Assembly: GCA_947630295.1 (NCBI GenBank)
Contig: CANRGZ010000010.1
Span: 1-36,096, forward strand
Length of the DNA stretch: 36,096 nt
Source of the DNA: an uncultured Lachnospiraceae bacterium
Lineage (GTDB): Bacteria; Bacillota; Clostridia; Lachnospirales; Lachnospiraceae
Direction: 5' to 3'
Below the pieces are notes generated by a model. That model saw nothing but the letters and a program-made list of their open reading frames with translations, did no database searches and was not told where the DNA came from. Shown here piece by piece: positions 1 through 7,045 of this stretch (positions are counted from its first letter, which is position 1; each line of letters opens with the position of its first letter). The translations under genes were made by a program, and so were the position numbers.

Positions 1-1566
1 GCGGCAAATGCAGCAATCGAGTTGAAAAACATTACGAAAACCTTCGGCCATGTCTGCGCCAATCACAATGTTTCGCTGAAGGTCAACCGCGGCGAAATCC
101 TCTCCATTCTGGGGGAAAACGGCAGCGGCAAGACCACGCTGATGAATATGATCGCGGGCATCTATTTTCCGGATTCCGGCAGCATTTTCATTGACGGCAA
201 AGAAGTGGTGATTGCTTCGCCGAAAGACGCTTTTCAGTATAAGATCGGAATGATTCACCAGCACTTCAAGCTGGTGGACGTCTTTACGGCCACGGAAAAT
301 ATCGTGCTGGGGCTGGAAGAAAAATACGATGTGAAAAATGCCTCGGCCAAAGTGAAGGAAATCAGCGAAAAATACGGATTTGAAATCGATCCCGATAAGA
401 AAATCTATGAAATGTCCGTTTCCGAAAAACAGACGGTGGAAATCATCAAGGTGCTGTACCGGGGCGCCGATATCCTGATTCTGGACGAACCTACGGCAGT
501 GCTGACGCCCCAGGAGACCCAGAAGCTGTTTGCGGTACTGCGCAGGATGCGGGACGACGGCAAAGCCATTATCATTATCACCCATAAGCTGCACGAGGTT
601 TTAAGCCTGTCGGACCAGGTGGCGGTGCTGCGCAAGGGCGAATACATCGGCACAGTCAAAACCGCCGAAACAAATGAAACCCTGCTGACGGAAATGATGG
701 TAGGGAAAAAGATCAGTCTGAATATCACCAGAGACGAGCCCCAAAATCCGGAAGACCGGCTGGTGGTGGAGGATATCACCTGCATGAACCGGGACGGCGC
801 AACGATTCTGGATCACGTGTCGTTTACCGCCAGATCCGGCGAGATCTTAGGCATCGCCGGCATCGCCGGAAGCGGACAGCGGGAACTGCTGGAGGCCATC
901 GCAGGATTGCAGCATATCGATTCCGGCAGTATTTTATATCACAATCCCAAAACGAAGCAGACGGACAATCTGCGGGACAAAACCCCGCTGCAGATCCGGG
1001 CGCTGGGAGTCCGGCTTTCCTTCGTGCCTGAGGATCGTCTGGGCATGGGGCTGGTGGGCAATATGGATATCGTAGACAATATGATGCTGCGCAGCTATCG
1101 CCGGGGAAAAACCATGTTCCTGCAGCGGAAACCGCCGAAAGATCTGGCGGAGACCATTATCCGGCAGCTGGAAGTGGTGACGCCCAGCGTCAGTACGCCG
1201 GTGCGGAGGCTTTCCGGCGGCAACGTGCAGAAGGTACTGGTGGGACGGGAAATTGCCGCCGTGCCCACGGTGCTGATGGCGGCCTATCCGGTGCGCGGCC
1301 TGGATATCAATTCTTCCTATACGATTTACAATCTGCTGAATGAACAGAAGAAGAACGGCGTGGCGGTGATTTTCGTCGGCGAAGATCTGGACGTGCTGAT
1401 TGAACTTTGCGACCGGATCATGGTCATCGGATCGGGCTGTGTCACCGGCGTGGTGGACGGACGGACAGCCACCAAAGAGGAAATCGGCCTGCTGATGACA
1501 AAATCTGTACACGAGGATATGGAGGGAGGTGCGGATCATGTCGAAACCGGAGAAAAAAATGCATGA
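1..1566 (+). CDS. BMP/nucleoside-type ABC importer, twin ATP-binding protein (5' end cut by window)
   Basis: ATPase subunit of a nucleoside- or basic-membrane-protein-type sugar ABC importer, expected to hydrolyse ATP at the inner face of the membrane. The reading frame is open to base 1 with no stop, so the true start lies outside the window; the TTG at 22 is only an internal Leu. Two ATPase cassettes are visible. The first has a full Walker A (GENGSGKTT), a divergent signature (MSVSEKQ) and Walker B (ILILDEPTAVL). The second has a degenerate Walker A (GIAGSGQRE), a normal signature (LSGGNVQK) and a Walker B region ending in GLD without the usual catalytic Glu. This asymmetry is normal for the RbsA/YufO-like family. 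The two permeases that follow overlap or abut it, which supports a nucleoside-type rather than ribose-type importer. The substrate-binding lipoprotein is not in the window. Substrate is inferred from the family only. Confidence 0.9.
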   Translation, partial: AANAAIELKNITKTFGHVCANHNVSLKVNRGEILSILGENGSGKTTLMNMIAGIYFPDSGSIFIDGKEVVIASPKDAFQYKIGMIHQHFKLVDVFTATENIVLGLEEKYDVKNASAKVKEISEKYGFEIDPDKKIYEMSVSEKQTVEIIKVLYRGADILILDEPTAVLTPQETQKLFAVLRRMRDDGKAIIIITHKLHEVLSLSDQVAVLRKGEYIGTVKTAETNETLLTEMMVGKKISLNITRDEPQNPEDRLVVEDITCMNRDGATILDHVSFTARSGEILGIAGIAGSGQRELLEAIAGLQHIDSGSILYHNPKTKQTDNLRDKTPLQIRALGVRLSFVPEDRLGMGLVGNMDIVDNMMLRSYRRGKTMFLQRKPPKDLAETIIRQLEVVTPSVSTPVRRLSGGNVQKVLVGREIAAVPTVLMAAYPVRGLDINSSYTIYNLLNEQKKNGVAVIFVGEDLDVLIELCDRIMVIGSGCVTGVVDGRTATKEEIGLLMTKSVHEDMEGGADHVETGEKNA

Positions 1567-2653
1567 ACCGCTGATACATCTGGTGAAGCGGGATGCGATT
1601 CCCTGGTACCAGGCCTGGGCGGTGCGCATCATCGCCGTACTGGCGGCGCTGATCTTTTCCGGCGTCATTACCATCATTCTGACGGGCTTAAATCCGCTGG
1701 AAGTGTATCAGAAAATGTTTGAAGGCGCTTTCGGAACGGACCGGAGGATATGGAACCTGTTTCAGAATGTGGCGATCCTGCTTTGTATTTCCCTGGCAGT
1801 GACGCCGGCCTTTAAAATGCGGTTCTGGAATATTGGCGCGGAAGGACAGGTTTTGATTGGCGGTCTGGCCAGCACGGCCTGTATGATTCTGCTGGGCAAC
1901 AAGCTCTCCCAGCCCATGCTGCTGCTGGTGATCGTGGTCACAAGCATTGCGGCGGGGGCGGTCTGGGCGCTGCTGCCTGCGATTTTCAAAGCATACTGGA
2001 ATACCAATGAAACGCTGTTTACGCTGATGATGAACTACATCGCCATTCAGCTGGTTTCTTATTTTGTTTTTGTCTGGTCGGTGCCCAAGGGCTCCGGCAA
2101 GATCGGCATTATCAACGGCGATACCCAGGCGGGATGGCTTCCGGTGCTGGGAGATCAGAAATATCTGCTGAATATTCTGATCGTGCTGGTGATTACCATT
2201 GCCATGTACGTTTACCTGCGGTTCAGCAAGCAGGGCTATGAGATCTCCGTGGTGGGCGAAAGCGAAAACACCGCCCGCTATATCGGCATCAATGTGAAAA
2301 AAGTCGTTATCCGCACCATGCTGATTTCGGGCGCCATCTGCGGACTGGCCGGGATGCTGCTGGTATCGGGAACGGATCACTCCATTACCCGTGATACCGC
2401 CGGCGGCAGAGGCTTTACCGCCATCATGGTTTCCTGGCTGGCCAAGTTCAATCCGCTGTATATGGTACTGACGGCCTTCCTGATCGTCTTTCTGGAAAAG
2501 GGCGCGTCGGAAATTTCCACCGCCTTCCGCCTGAACGATTCATTTTCGGAAATTATTACCGGCATTATTATCTTTTTCATCATCGGAAGCGAATTTTTCA
2601 TCAACTATGCCATTCGTTTCCGTAAAATCCGGAAAGGAGGGAAAGCGCAGTGA
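1538..2653 (+). CDS. BMP/nucleoside-type ABC importer permease, first subunit
   Basis: Integral membrane permease of the same importer (BPD_transp_2 / YufP-like family), about 371 residues with many hydrophobic segments. The family motif area is present around 'FWNIGAEGQVLIGG' and, further on, 'GINVKKVVIRTMLISGAICGLAG'. I chose ATG 1538 because the GGAGGGAGG ribosome site at 1521-1529 lies 8 bases before it; the in-frame GTG at 1529 would sit on that site. The gene overlaps the end of the ATPase gene by 29 bases, so translation is probably coupled. It works as a heterodimer with the next gene product. The family is clear; the substrate (nucleosides or another sugar) is inferred. Confidence 0.9.
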   Translation: MSKPEKKMHEPLIHLVKRDAIPWYQAWAVRIIAVLAALIFSGVITIILTGLNPLEVYQKMFEGAFGTDRRIWNLFQNVAILLCISLAVTPAFKMRFWNIGAEGQVLIGGLASTACMILLGNKLSQPMLLLVIVVTSIAAGAVWALLPAIFKAYWNTNETLFTLMMNYIAIQLVSYFVFVWSVPKGSGKIGIINGDTQAGWLPVLGDQKYLLNILIVLVITIAMYVYLRFSKQGYEISVVGESENTARYIGINVKKVVIRTMLISGAICGLAGMLLVSGTDHSITRDTAGGRGFTAIMVSWLAKFNPLYMVLTAFLIVFLEKGASEISTAFRLNDSFSEIITGIIIFFIIGSEFFINYAIRFRKIRKGGKAQ

Positions 2654-3639
2654 TTACAGCATTCATACAGCGTGCCGTCATGCAGGGCATTCCGCTGCTG
2701 TACGGCTCCACCGGAGAAATTATTACGGAAAAATCGGGACACCTGAATCTGGGCATTCCCGGTATCATGTACGTGGGCGGCATCAGCGGCGTCATCGGCG
2801 CGTTTGCCTATGAAAATGCCTGCTCGTCCGCCGGACACGGGATGAACGGGGCGCTGGCTATCCTGATTCCCTTCCTGTCCTGCCTGCTGGGGTCTTTGCT
2901 GATGGGACTGATCTACTGTTTCCTGACGGTAACGCTTCGGGCCAACCAGAACGTGACCGGTCTGGCGCTGACCACCTTCGGCGTGGGTTTCGGCAACTTC
3001 TTCGGAGGCTCTCTGATCAAACTGACCGGAAGTGAACTGCCGTCCATTACACTGACCAAAACCAGCGATTATTTCAGAACTTCTCTGCCCTTTGCCAAAA
3101 GCCTGGGGTGGTTCGGACAGGTGTTCCTTTCTTACGGATTTCTGGCCTATCTGGCGGTGGCCATCGCCATTGCCGCGGCTCTTTTCTTAAGCCGGAGCAG
3201 AAAGGGTCTGCATCTGCGGGCCGTAGGAGAAAATCCCGCCACAGCCGATGCGGCAGGCATCAATGTGGAGCGGTATAAATACCTGTCCACCTGTATCGGC
3301 AGTATGATCGCCGGCCTTGGCGGTCTGTACTATGTCATGGATTACGCAAACGGCATCTGGTCCAACGACGCTTTCGGCGACAGAGGCTGGCTGGCCATCG
3401 CACTGGTCATCTTTGCGGTCTGGAAGCCGGGCATCGCCATCTTGGGCTCCTTCCTGTTCGGCGGCCTGTACATTGTGCATAACTATATTCCCAATCTGGA
3501 TTTCAGCAAACAGGAGCTGTTTAAAATGGCGCCGTATCTGGTGACGATTCTCGTACTGGTCATCATCAGTATGCGGAAGAAGCGGGAAAATCAGCCGCCG
3601 CAGCATCTGGGACTGAACTATTTCAGAGAAGAACGGTAA
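2650..3639 (+). CDS. BMP/nucleoside-type ABC importer permease, second subunit
   Basis: Second integral membrane subunit (YufQ-like), 329 residues, which is the normal length. It begins with GTG at 2650, overlapping the previous stop by four bases (GTGA), with AGGAGG at about 2635-2640. The N-terminal segment 'GSTGEIITEKSGHLNLGIPG' and the later 'GENPATADAAGINVERYKYL' are characteristic of this family. Together with the preceding ATPase and permease it completes the membrane complex; a BMP-family lipoprotein is expected upstream of the window. Nothing looks broken. Confidence 0.9.
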   Translation: MITAFIQRAVMQGIPLLYGSTGEIITEKSGHLNLGIPGIMYVGGISGVIGAFAYENACSSAGHGMNGALAILIPFLSCLLGSLLMGLIYCFLTVTLRANQNVTGLALTTFGVGFGNFFGGSLIKLTGSELPSITLTKTSDYFRTSLPFAKSLGWFGQVFLSYGFLAYLAVAIAIAAALFLSRSRKGLHLRAVGENPATADAAGINVERYKYLSTCIGSMIAGLGGLYYVMDYANGIWSNDAFGDRGWLAIALVIFAVWKPGIAILGSFLFGGLYIVHNYIPNLDFSKQELFKMAPYLVTILVLVIISMRKKRENQPPQHLGLNYFREER

Positions 3640-3659
3640 AAGAACTGCAGGAAATGAAA

Positions 3660-4196
3660 ATGGAAATGGAACAAGTAAAGCGTCTGGCGCTGGAAACCGG
3701 TTTCTTTGAAGCCGGGGCGCTGGACATCCGTGCATTGGTCTATGAACCGCAAATCCGGGAAATCTGTGAAACGAACCGCTGCGGCGCTTACGGAAAGCTT
3801 TGGGTCTGTCCGCCGGCCATCGGCACCCTTGCAGAATGTAAGGAACGGGTGGAACAGTATCAGTCCATGCTGCTGTTCAGCGCAAAATTTGATCTGGAGG
3901 ATCCCTTTGATTATGAGGGAATGATGGATGGCGTGGCGCGCTTTCAGAAAATGGTTGAGGCCTTTGATGCGCGGATCAAACCTCTGACGGATACCTATCA
4001 GCTGCTGGCTAACGGCGGCTGCGGGAATTGTAAGGCCTGCACCTGCCCGGACGCACCCTGCCGGTTCCCGGAAAAAGCCTTTCAGGCACTGGAAGGCTAC
4101 GGATTTGACGTCAGTGCCCTGGCCGCTGCGGCAGGGATGCATTACCATAACGGCGCCAATACGATGACGTATTTTGGCGCCCTGCTTTTTTCTTAA
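3660..4196 (+). CDS. DUF2284 cysteine-rich, predicted metal-binding protein
   Basis: Small soluble protein of about 178 residues matching the DUF2284 family (predicted metal-binding). Cysteines fall in two groups: an N-terminal set around 'CGAYGKLWVCPP' and a C-terminal set in 'GGCGNCKACTCPDAPCRFP', which suggests an iron-sulfur cluster or zinc site. Reaction unknown; family proteins are common in anaerobes. The frame is also open from ATG 3654, but the only ribosome-site-like stretch (CAGGA, 3648-3652) gives better spacing to ATG 3660. It lies 20 bases after the permease gene, so it may be read with that operon without being part of the transporter. Confidence 0.8.
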   Translation: MEMEQVKRLALETGFFEAGALDIRALVYEPQIREICETNRCGAYGKLWVCPPAIGTLAECKERVEQYQSMLLFSAKFDLEDPFDYEGMMDGVARFQKMVEAFDARIKPLTDTYQLLANGGCGNCKACTCPDAPCRFPEKAFQALEGYGFDVSALAAAAGMHYHNGANTMTYFGALLFS

Positions 4197-4201
4197 AGGA
4201 A

Positions 4202-4243
4202 TCCTATTGTCCTTGCGGAAACGCAAAACCTTTGCCAACAGGA
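4202..4243 (+). other. Structured intergenic hairpin with GAAA tetraloop
   Basis: Just after the DUF2284 gene, TTGCG (4213-4217) and CGCAA (4222-4226) pair around a GAAA loop. An outer stem pairs TCCTATTG with CAACAGGA with one mismatch. No T-run follows, so it is not a convincing terminator; it may be a weak 3' end or mRNA-stability structure. Confidence 0.35.
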
Positions 4244-4316
4244 ATAAAACCGGAAAATCCGGGAACAATGAGGAGGGAACAACAAAAAAGAAGTTCACAG
4301 AAACTTCACAGAAAAA

Positions 4317-4343
4317 TTAGCACTCAACGCTTGACATTGCTAA
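4317..4343 (+). promoter_or_regulatory. CIRCE-like HrcA operator
   Basis: The left half TTAGCACTC (4317-4325) matches the CIRCE consensus exactly. After nine bases comes CATTGCTAA (4335-4343), matching 7 of 9 positions of the right half GAGTGCTAA. It overlaps the -35 box of the hsp20 promoter, where bound HrcA would block RNA polymerase. Regulation by heat or protein damage through HrcA is inferred from the motif; hrcA itself is not in the window. Confidence 0.8.
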
Positions 4344-4358
4344 TAAATGTGCTATTAT
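4331..4358 (+). promoter_or_regulatory. hsp20 promoter (sigma-A type)
   Basis: TTGACA at 4331-4336, a 16-base spacer and TATTAT at 4353-4358. The -35 box sits inside the CIRCE-like operator. The leader to the start codon at 4437 is about 70 bases. Confidence 0.75.
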
Positions 4359-4436
4359 ACATATAACAGCTAGAGCAAGAGGAACAAAAAAGCAGAGGCT
4401 GTATATATTAATTCATTATGAATGGAGGAATGAACA

Positions 4437-4874
4437 ATGTTAATGCCGAGTGTTTTTTCAGATAATTTTGTGGAGGATATGTTTGACGACTTCTTTTTCC
4501 CTGCAACCAGTTACAAACAGAGGAACAGGAGCGTGGCGATGAACGCCGACGTCAAAGAAAAGAAAGATTCTTATGAAATCGCTCTGGACCTGCCGGGTTA
4601 TGACAAGAATGATGTGAAGGTAGAACTTTCCGAAGGATACCTGACCATCAGTGCGAAGCACAGTGAAGACAAAGAGGAAAAGAGCAAGGATGAAAGATAC
4701 ATCCGCAAAGAACGTTACGTCGGACAGATGCAGAGAAGCTTTTACGTCGGAGAAGACATCACAGACGAAGATATCAAAGCTTCCTTTGCCAACGGGGTAC
4801 TGAATCTGACCGTCCCGAAAAAAGAGGCGAAGGCTTCCGTTCCGGAAAAGAAATACATTGCCATCGAAGGATAA
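4437..4874 (+). CDS. Small heat shock protein, Hsp20/alpha-crystallin family
   Basis: ATP-independent holdase chaperone that binds unfolding proteins in the cytoplasm. The 145-residue length is normal. The alpha-crystallin domain runs from about residue 35 to 135, with 'YEIALDLPGYDKNDVKVEL' and 'ASFANGVLNLTVPKK', and the protein ends with an IAI sequence of the IxI type used in oligomer assembly. ATG 4437 follows GGAGGA at a good distance. It is a single-gene unit with its own promoter, CIRCE-like operator and terminator, so it is probably induced by stress through HrcA. Confidence 0.95.
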   Translation: MLMPSVFSDNFVEDMFDDFFFPATSYKQRNRSVAMNADVKEKKDSYEIALDLPGYDKNDVKVELSEGYLTISAKHSEDKEEKSKDERYIRKERYVGQMQRSFYVGEDITDEDIKASFANGVLNLTVPKKEAKASVPEKKYIAIEG

Positions 4875-4920
4875 AAGGAAAAGTGAAGTATCACAGAATA
4901 CTCACAAAATAAACACAGAT

Positions 4921-4960
4921 AAAAGCGAAATAGCGATTGCCGTTATTTCGCTTTTGTTTT
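4921..4960 (+). terminator. Rho-independent terminator of hsp20
   Basis: Arms AAAAGCGAAATA (4921-4932) and TATTTCGCTTTT (4944-4955) pair perfectly, with three further pairs (one G-T) toward a five-base loop, followed by TGTTTTAT-like sequence. The A-rich left flank might also let it act on the other strand. Confidence 0.9.
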
Positions 4961-4970
4961 ATACTGTAAT

Positions 4971-5028
4971 TACAGCGTCGAAAGCTCGAATCCACGGTAT
5001 GCTTGCATACCGTGGGGTGAGAAGCTTT
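4971..5028. repeat. Structured intergenic repeat, copy 1
   Basis: This stretch recurs 169 bases downstream. The first 43 bases are identical between copies and only about three differences occur over some 58 bases. Its centre is a perfect palindrome with 11-base arms (CCACGGTATGC, 4992-5002, and its complement, 5005-5015) around TT. The pairing continues imperfectly outward (AGCG..AAAGCT against AAGCTTT..CGCGCT to about 5039), so the unit could form a long hairpin. It lies between genes and has no coding potential. Confidence 0.8.
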
Positions 5029-5029
5029 A

Positions 5030-5139
5030 TGACGCGCTCCAACATGAGGAAGAAGTGGGGCAGGGGCCCCATGGATTCCGAATGTTGGGCAGGATTGTGA
5101 GAGCTGCGAAGCAGCGTAACAATCCGTAATTATTACTTT
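5030..5139. other. Hairpin-rich spacer between the two repeat copies
   Basis: Several nested inverted repeats are visible. CCAACAT (from about 5039) pairs with ATGTTGG (about 5083-5089), enclosing TGGGGC/GCCCCA. Further on GGATTGT pairs with ACAATCC, enclosing GCTGC/GCAGC with a GAA loop (about 5092-5125). No reading frame is supported. Together with the flanking repeats it looks like one structured mobile or RNA unit. Confidence 0.55.
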
Positions 5140-5198
5140 TACAGCGTCGAAAGCTCGAATCCACGGTATGCTTGCATACCGTTGGGTGAGAAGCGATA
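5140..5198. repeat. Structured intergenic repeat, copy 2
   Basis: Second copy of the repeat at 4971, offset by 169 bases. The palindrome arm CCACGGTATGC (5161-5171) is intact, but the right arm carries G to T at 5183, which shortens the perfect stem to nine pairs. It ends about 35 bases before the start codon of the DUF362 gene, so it is part of, or just upstream of, that gene's leader. Confidence 0.8.
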
Positions 5199-5234
5199 TG
5201 CCGCTATATTCATTCGTAGTAGGAGGGAGCAGGA

Positions 5235-6099
5235 ATGTCTGTCGTATATTTTTCAAAAAATATTACAGGAGAAGAAGTCGCAGCACTGTATGACCGACTG
5301 GGGAAAAACCTTGGAAGGCCGGGTGGCCGCCAAGGTACACACCGGCGAGGCCGGCAATCAAAATTATCTGCGGCCTGCATTCTGGAAGCCTGTCATTGAC
5401 CGGCTGCATGCGACGGTCACCGAGTGCAATACAGCCTATGAAGGCGCCCGCAATACCACGAAGCGGCACTTAAAGCTGCTGGAAGATCATGAGTGGACAA
5501 AATATTTTACGGTAGATATTCTGGATGCAGAGGCACCGGATCTGGAGCTTGCGGTACCGGGCGGAAAACATTTGAAGAAAAATTATGTAGGAAGCCATCT
5601 GTCGAATTATGACGCGCTGCTGGTGCTTTCCCATTTCAAAGGACATCCCATGGGCGGTTACGGCGGCGCGCTGAAACAGCTGTCCATCGGACTTGCATCT
5701 TCCTACGGAAAGGCTTATATCCATGGCGCGGGAGATCCGGATGCCTTCTGGTCTGCGGATCACGACGCCTTTCTGGAATCCATGGCGGAAGCGGCCGGGT
5801 CCGTGATGCAGTATTTCCACGGCAACGCCGTGTATGTGAATGTGATGAAAAATATGTCTGTGGACTGTGACTGCTGCGAAGTGGCGGAAGACCCCTGCAT
5901 GCAGGATATCGGTATTTTGATATCGGAGGATCCGGTGGCCATCGACCAGGCCTGTCTGGATCTGGTATATGCCGCCACGGAGGATCCCGGACAAAAGCAT
6001 CTGCTGGAACGGATCGAAAGCAGGAACGGCGTGCACACCATTGAGACAGCCGCCGCCCTTGGGCTGGGTTCCAGAACATATACGTTGAAAGAAGTGTAG
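5235..6099 (+). pseudogene. DUF362 protein gene with an apparent one-base frameshift
   Basis: The family is DUF362, often annotated as iron-sulfur centre proteins of unknown function. The natural start is ATG 5235, preceded by AGGAGGGAG (5221-5229), and gives an N-terminus MSVVYFSKNITGEEVAALYDRLGK. That frame then runs into an unrelated sequence and a stop. The conserved continuation (EGRVAAKVHTGEAGNQNYLRP and on to residue ~290) is in the next frame and runs to 6099. Joining them needs one base skipped near GGGGAAAAACC (5300-5310). The C-terminal part keeps 'DCDCC', 'DIGILISEDPVAIDQA' and ends normally. No ferredoxin CxxCxxC insert is visible. It could be a recent pseudogene, a homopolymer sequencing error, or, less likely, a +1 recoding site. 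The family assignment is good, the state of the gene uncertain. Confidence 0.75.
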
Positions 6100-6108
6100 A
6101 GGGCAGTT

Positions 6109-6843
6109 TTATGACTGCCAGCCGCCGTCAAAGGCAATGATCTGGGCGGTAAGATACGAAGGCGCTTTTAAAAGAAGCAGCGCCATCTGCGCCGCTTCTT
6201 CGGGCGCGGCGATGCGTCCTGCCGGGATTTCTTCGGCGATGGCCTGTTTTTCCGTTTCGGAATATGCCGCATTCATTTCCGTATCGATCATGCCGCAGGC
6301 CAGGGCATTGACTGCAATGCCGGAAGGCGCCAATTCCTTTGCCAGCGCTTTGGTAAATGCGTTGACACCGCCTTTGCTGGCGGAATAGGCGACTTCACAG
6401 GAGGCGCCGCGAAGACCCCAGACGGAGGATAGAAAGAGAATTTTTCCGGACTTCTGCGCGATCATTATGGGTGTAAGATGCCGGCACAGCTGATAGCAGG
6501 AACTTAAATTGACGGACAGCAGTTCATTCCATGCGGATTCCGGAAGATCATGCAGCAAACCGGTTTTGCTGATGCCTGCATTGTGGACAAGCAGGTCGAG
6601 GCGGCCGAAGTTTTCTGTGACCGCGGCAATCTGCCTGCAGGTAGCAGGCAGGGAAATGTCGCCGATCACAGTTTTGCAGCTGATGCCGTAACGCTTTGAA
6701 AGCTGCGCTGCATATTCTATTAAGAGAGGACCGCTGGTTTTGCAGTTTAAGATCAGATGGCAGCCCTCGGCGGCCAGCTTTGCGGCGATTTCTTTTCCAA
6801 TGCCTCTGGAAGCGCCGGTAACGACGGCAATCCTTGCATTCAT
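6109..6843 (-). CDS. ymfI: Short-chain dehydrogenase/reductase, likely elongation factor P 5-aminopentanone reductase
   Basis: NAD(P)H-dependent reductase of 244 residues with the Rossmann motif TGASRGIG near the N-terminus, NAG in 'LVHNAGIS', and the catalytic Ser-Tyr-Lys set (SSVWG, then YSASK). The block 'SSVWGLRGASCEVAYSASKGG' with 'CGMIDTEMN' further on strongly resembles YmfI-type proteins, which reduce the 5-aminopentanone modification on the EF-P lysine in Bacillus. A FabG-like role in lipid synthesis is the alternative. ATG 6843 is chosen because GGAGG lies 7 bases upstream; the longer open frame to 6909 has no ribosome site and lacks homology. It has its own promoter and is not next to efp. 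It converges with the DUF362 gene, nine bases apart. Confidence 0.85.
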   Translation of the reverse strand: MNARIAVVTGASRGIGKEIAAKLAAEGCHLILNCKTSGPLLIEYAAQLSKRYGISCKTVIGDISLPATCRQIAAVTENFGRLDLLVHNAGISKTGLLHDLPESAWNELLSVNLSSCYQLCRHLTPIMIAQKSGKILFLSSVWGLRGASCEVAYSASKGGVNAFTKALAKELAPSGIAVNALACGMIDTEMNAAYSETEKQAIAEEIPAGRIAAPEEAAQMALLLLKAPSYLTAQIIAFDGGWQS

Positions 6844-6899
6844 GATATATCCTCCGTTTCTGACTGTGATTTTGTCCGGCAAATATGCCGTATGGGCAA

Positions 6900-6928
6900 A
6901 CTGTAGCATGGATTTTTTTTGAAATCAA
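6900..6928 (-). promoter_or_regulatory. Promoter of the minus-strand reductase gene
   Basis: Read on the minus strand: TTGATT (plus positions 6923-6928), a 17-base spacer, and TACAGT (6900-6905) preceded by TGC, an extended -10. Each box matches four of six consensus bases. It gives a leader of about 50 bases. Confidence 0.5.
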
Positions 6929-6939
6929 CTGTTGTATGG

Positions 6940-6955
6940 AATTTATACATAAATT
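6940..6955. promoter_or_regulatory. Palindrome between divergent promoters (possible operator)
   Basis: AATTTAT and ATAAATT form a perfect 7-base inverted repeat around AC. It lies between the -35 boxes of the divergent promoters and touches the plus-strand TTGACA. It could bind a regulator, but AT-rich palindromes also arise by chance. Confidence 0.35.
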
Positions 6956-6983
6956 TGACAAATGTTTTTGGATATGCTAGGAT
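6955..6983 (+). promoter_or_regulatory. Promoter of the NlpC/P60 gene
   Basis: TTGACA at 6955-6960, a 17-base spacer ending in TGC, and TAGGAT at 6978-6983. The perfect -35 and extended -10 make this a good sigma-A promoter, with a leader of about 55 bases to the start codon. Confidence 0.7.
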
Positions 6984-7045
6984 ATTGAGGATGTCCCTTT
7001 AATTCGAATAATAAAGATACTGTTAAAACCTTTTGGGAGGCAGGT

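Noticed and set aside
934..1677. Long minus-strand open frames opposite the ABC ATPase and permease genes
   Set aside because: No ribosome sites and no recognisable products; the sense genes are strongly supported.
4205..4260. c-di-GMP (GEMM) riboswitch suggested by ACGCAAAACC
   Set aside because: The second helix and tetraloop receptor of the consensus are missing, and no gene follows in the right position except across the hsp20 promoter.
4971..5198. CRISPR array
   Set aside because: Only two copies, a palindromic repeat longer than usual, a spacer over 100 bases, and no cas genes.
5300..5310. Programmed -1 slippery site in the DUF362 gene
   Set aside because: The A-rich run looks slippery, but the required shift is +1 (or -2), and a -1 shift would enter the wrong frame.
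6102..6119. Terminator between the DUF362 and reductase genes
   Set aside because: GGCAGT/ACTGCC is only six pairs, overlaps the reductase stop codon and has no T-run.
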